Source: JAGGAG01 sp964638035 (GTDB taxonomy: Bacteria > Gemmatimonadota > Gemmatimonadetes > Gemmatimonadales > GWC2-71-9). From it: a stretch of DNA of 64,000 nucleotides. Each line of letters starts with the position of its first letter. Positions within the stretch are counted from its first letter, which is position 1. Location: NCBI GenBank assembly GCA_964638035.1, contig CAZWXD010000016.1, positions 13,447 through 77,446 on the forward strand, in the 5' to 3' direction. This document shows, in pieces, positions 61,665-64,000 of the stretch. The notes beneath the pieces were generated by a model, which saw nothing but the letters and a program-made list of their open reading frames with translations, ran no database searches and was not told where the DNA came from. A program made the translations under genes and the position numbers.

Positions 61665-64000
61665 TGACCAGGGCCCGGTGCCATGCCCTCCGCACCGTTC
61701 GCCTGGTGGCAGCACTGGCCTGCTGGCCGGTTGCGGCCGCCGTCGCCCAGGATGCCCCCGGCCGCCTCCGCCTGGAGCCCTACTGGCACCAGGTGCAGGG
61801 AGCGACTTCTCCCGCTGAGCTGCGCACGCTGGCCGCTGCATGGCGGGATTCCACCAGCGGTGCCCTCGAACGCATCGGCGTTGCCCTGGCCGACCTCCAG
61901 CTCAACGAGTTCGGCGACGAAGCCGCCATGTACGACGCGTGGCGCGAATTCGACGAACTGGTGCGCGCCTACCCCTCCTGGCCGTGGCCGCGTTTGGGCC
62001 TCGCGATCGCGGCGCTCGAGGTCTACCGATCCGGCAAGCCGATGCCCGCCGCGTACGACGACGTGGCGGGCGGCACCCACTACGACGGCTTTGTCATCGA
62101 GCTCAAGCGGCTGCTGGGGATGGAGCCGACCTTCCGCCCGGCACTCGACTGGGTGGCAGCGATGGCCGCGGGCGAGGGCGATCGCGAGCAACCGAAGGAG
62201 CTCCTGCGGCTGCTCGCATGGTCTGATTCCGTGGGGCTCGCCACCCCCGATGTCCCCCTCGTGTTTGCGCGGGCTACCCGGATGGCCGGCAAGTACGACA
62301 GCTCCCTCGTGTGGCTCCGCACCTATGAAGCGCGCGGCGGTGATCCCGGGATGGCCGCCCTCGAGCGGGCCCGGACCCTCGCCTCGAAGGGGGAGCTCAA
62401 CGAGGCGGCGGCCTCCTGGTCCTCCGGGCTCGTCCATCCCTCGGTCGTCGCGCGTGACGCCTACCGCACGGACCTCGAATGGATTGCGACGCCCGCCGAA
62501 CTGGCCCGGTACGACTCGCTCCCCGCCGACTCGCTGGCGGCGTTCGCGCACGCATTCTGGTCCCGCCGGGAAGCACGCGACCTCCGGCCCGAGGGCACCC
62601 GGCTCGAGGAACACCTGCGCCGGTGGGTGGTGGTGCACCGGGCGTTCCGGGTGCCGGACGCGCGTCGCCGCACCGCCTACCGCAAGGTGTTCGTGCCCAA
62701 CCTCGCCCCCTGCATGGAGGATGGCTACAACTCCCTCGATGACATTCCCTTCGAGGAGCCCTCGCGCACCGGCCGTTACCGGCAGCGGGAGCGGATGCTC
62801 GACCACCGGGCGGTGATCTACATGCGCCATGGTGAGCCGATCCTGGCCGTGGGCGGTGTCCAGCCCGGCGACATGCAGAACATCATGACGCCCGACGGCA
62901 CTGGCGGCTTCACCGTCGCGTCGGCAAACCCCGGCGGCGCAGCACCACTGGCGGATGGCATGGCCGGGCTTCCCGGCGCCCCCGACCCGACGTACTCCAC
63001 CTGGGTGTACCTGATTGCCGGGCAGCCCAGGATCTTCACCTTCTATCCCAACCAGGCCCTCGGCACCGACACCCCCAGCACCCTGCTACTGAACCAGGTG
63101 CCGAACCTCGACATGCTCCTGCGGCTCGAGAACACGATGCCCGGCTTCGCGCGCCTCGCCGGCCTGGTGCAGTTCTACGAGATGCAGGCGTCCCTCGGGT
63201 CGAAGATGCTCGTTCCCCTCACCTGCCAGCGGCCCGTGCGAGAAGCCATCGCCCTGCAGCGCGACGGTGCCGCCATGGCGGTGCGCACCGATACCTACCT
63301 GCGGCAAATGCGCCAGCAGCTCACCGTGGCGCTGCAGGCCTATGCGATCGGCCAGCCCTCGCGGGCCACCGGCCAGCTGCTCCTCGCCTTTGCCATACCG
63401 AGCGAACAGCTCATTGCCGACTCGTCGTTCGGGGACGCCGAGCGGATGCGATACCTCGTGCGCGTCGAGAGCGCCATTGTTGACTCGGTCACCGGGAACG
63501 CCGTGCGGCAGGACACCACGGTGGGCTACCTCCTGCCCAGTCCCGTGCCCACGACGGGCTGGCTTCAGGGCCTGGTGCAGTTCTCCCTGCCGGTCGGGGG
63601 CACGGAGGTGCGCGTGGCCGTGCTGCAGGGCGGTGAGGCGCGCGGTGCACTGCTGGTGGCGCCCGTGGCGCCTGCCGGTGCACCGCAGTTTTCGATGAGC
63701 GACGTGGTCCTGGGGCGGGAGCAGGCGATGCGCTGGGTGCGCGGCGGCAAGCGCATTCCCGTGACACCTTTCACCACGTTCCGTGAGGGCGATGCCCTTG
63801 AGTTGTACTACGAGGCCTATGGCATGGGCCGTAGCCTGGAGTATCGCACCCGGGTCACGCTTCGGGAGGTGAGCCGCGACCAGTCGGCCACGAGCTTGAG
63901 CTTCACCGACAGGGCCACCGAGCCGGTGGCAGGCTTCTCCCGGCGGCTGGTGCTGAGCAAGCTCAAGCCGGGAACGTATGTGGTGCGCGTCTCGATGGAG
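61664..64000 (+). CDS. Large secreted protein, runs off the 3' edge
   Basis: The frame from ATG 61664 (1-nt overlap with the previous stop) stays open to the last base, so at least 779 residues are encoded and the C-terminus is outside the window. A signal peptide is visible (LRTVRLVAALACWPVAAAVA, cleavage near VAQD). The middle has RMLDHRAVIYMRHGEPILAV, resembling the YIRxGxP block of GWxTD-domain proteins, followed by STWVYLIAGQPRIFTFYP. The N-terminal third has helical, repeat-like stretches. The function of the family is unknown. Confidence 0.82.
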   Translation, partial: MTRARCHALRTVRLVAALACWPVAAAVAQDAPGRLRLEPYWHQVQGATSPAELRTLAAAWRDSTSGALERIGVALADLQLNEFGDEAAMYDAWREFDELVRAYPSWPWPRLGLAIAALEVYRSGKPMPAAYDDVAGGTHYDGFVIELKRLLGMEPTFRPALDWVAAMAAGEGDREQPKELLRLLAWSDSVGLATPDVPLVFARATRMAGKYDSSLVWLRTYEARGGDPGMAALERARTLASKGELNEAAASWSSGLVHPSVVARDAYRTDLEWIATPAELARYDSLPADSLAAFAHAFWSRREARDLRPEGTRLEEHLRRWVVVHRAFRVPDARRRTAYRKVFVPNLAPCMEDGYNSLDDIPFEEPSRTGRYRQRERMLDHRAVIYMRHGEPILAVGGVQPGDMQNIMTPDGTGGFTVASANPGGAAPLADGMAGLPGAPDPTYSTWVYLIAGQPRIFTFYPNQALGTDTPSTLLLNQVPNLDMLLRLENTMPGFARLAGLVQFYEMQASLGSKMLVPLTCQRPVREAIALQRDGAAMAVRTDTYLRQMRQQLTVALQAYAIGQPSRATGQLLLAFAIPSEQLIADSSFGDAERMRYLVRVESAIVDSVTGNAVRQDTTVGYLLPSPVPTTGWLQGLVQFSLPVGGTEVRVAVLQGGEARGALLVAPVAPAGAPQFSMSDVVLGREQAMRWVRGGKRIPVTPFTTFREGDALELYYEAYGMGRSLEYRTRVTLREVSRDQSATSLSFTDRATEPVAGFSRRLVLSKLKPGTYVVRVSME

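Overview
The window is 64 kb of very GC-rich (about 70 percent), densely packed bacterial chromosome. No rRNA, tRNA, CRISPR array, transposase or phage gene was seen. The mix points to a Gram-negative, probably aerobic heterotroph: outer-membrane proteins (TolC and FadL families), many secreted proteins and lipoproteins, PQQ synthesis, B12-dependent methionine synthase, a TTC38-like TPR protein and a large secreted protein resembling the GWxTD group. My best guess is Gemmatimonadota, by inference only. Genes often overlap by 1-4 bases (ATGA, GTGA, TGATG), ribosome sites are GGAGG-like, and several starts look leaderless.

Layout. 1-12.4 kb: a membrane phosphodiesterase (5' end outside), a TPR protein, kup, a DsbA-like oxidoreductase, a small unknown gene behind a textbook promoter with a palindromic operator, OsmC, a CDP-alcohol phosphatidyltransferase, a sugar nucleotidyltransferase, an M16 protease and a TPR protein. 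12.5-19.1 kb: a DUF485 membrane protein, a sensor kinase and NtrC-type regulator pair, then tandem 22-bp dyads, a -24/-12 sigma-54-type promoter and pqqABCDE, with the 24-residue pqqA followed by a strong hairpin. This is the most interesting locus: the geometry suggests enhancer-dependent control of PQQ synthesis by the adjacent two-component system.

19.1-27.4 kb: pruA, an orphan WtpA/ModA-like binding protein, small lipoproteins, a YfcC-type carrier, a GNAT, an acyl-ACP desaturase and YggT. 27.4-32.7 kb: two 170-bp inverted-repeat-bounded units, then a sigma-70 promoter, a SAM-II riboswitch, an intrinsic terminator and metF-metH. The terminator loop repeats one strand of the aptamer stem, which suggests a concrete antitermination switch. 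32.7-49.9 kb: acyl-CoA dehydrogenase, PBP4-type carboxypeptidase, OPT transporter, Na+/H+ antiporter, M42 and M28 peptidases, a HEAT-repeat protein, a GAF/fRMsr-like protein, an alpha/beta hydrolase, a PolX with a damaged polymerase site, nth, a cyclophilin and a small protein that seems to start at CTG.

49.9-64 kb: a FadL-type channel with a GDSL lipoprotein, an HD protein, and an operon of ECF sigma factor, short membrane protein, CpxP/Spy-like protein, TolC, ABC ATPase, MacA-like adaptor, MacB-like permease and fabH, which looks like an envelope-stress-linked efflux module. The window closes with small genes, a YggX-like protein and a long secreted protein that runs off the 3' edge.
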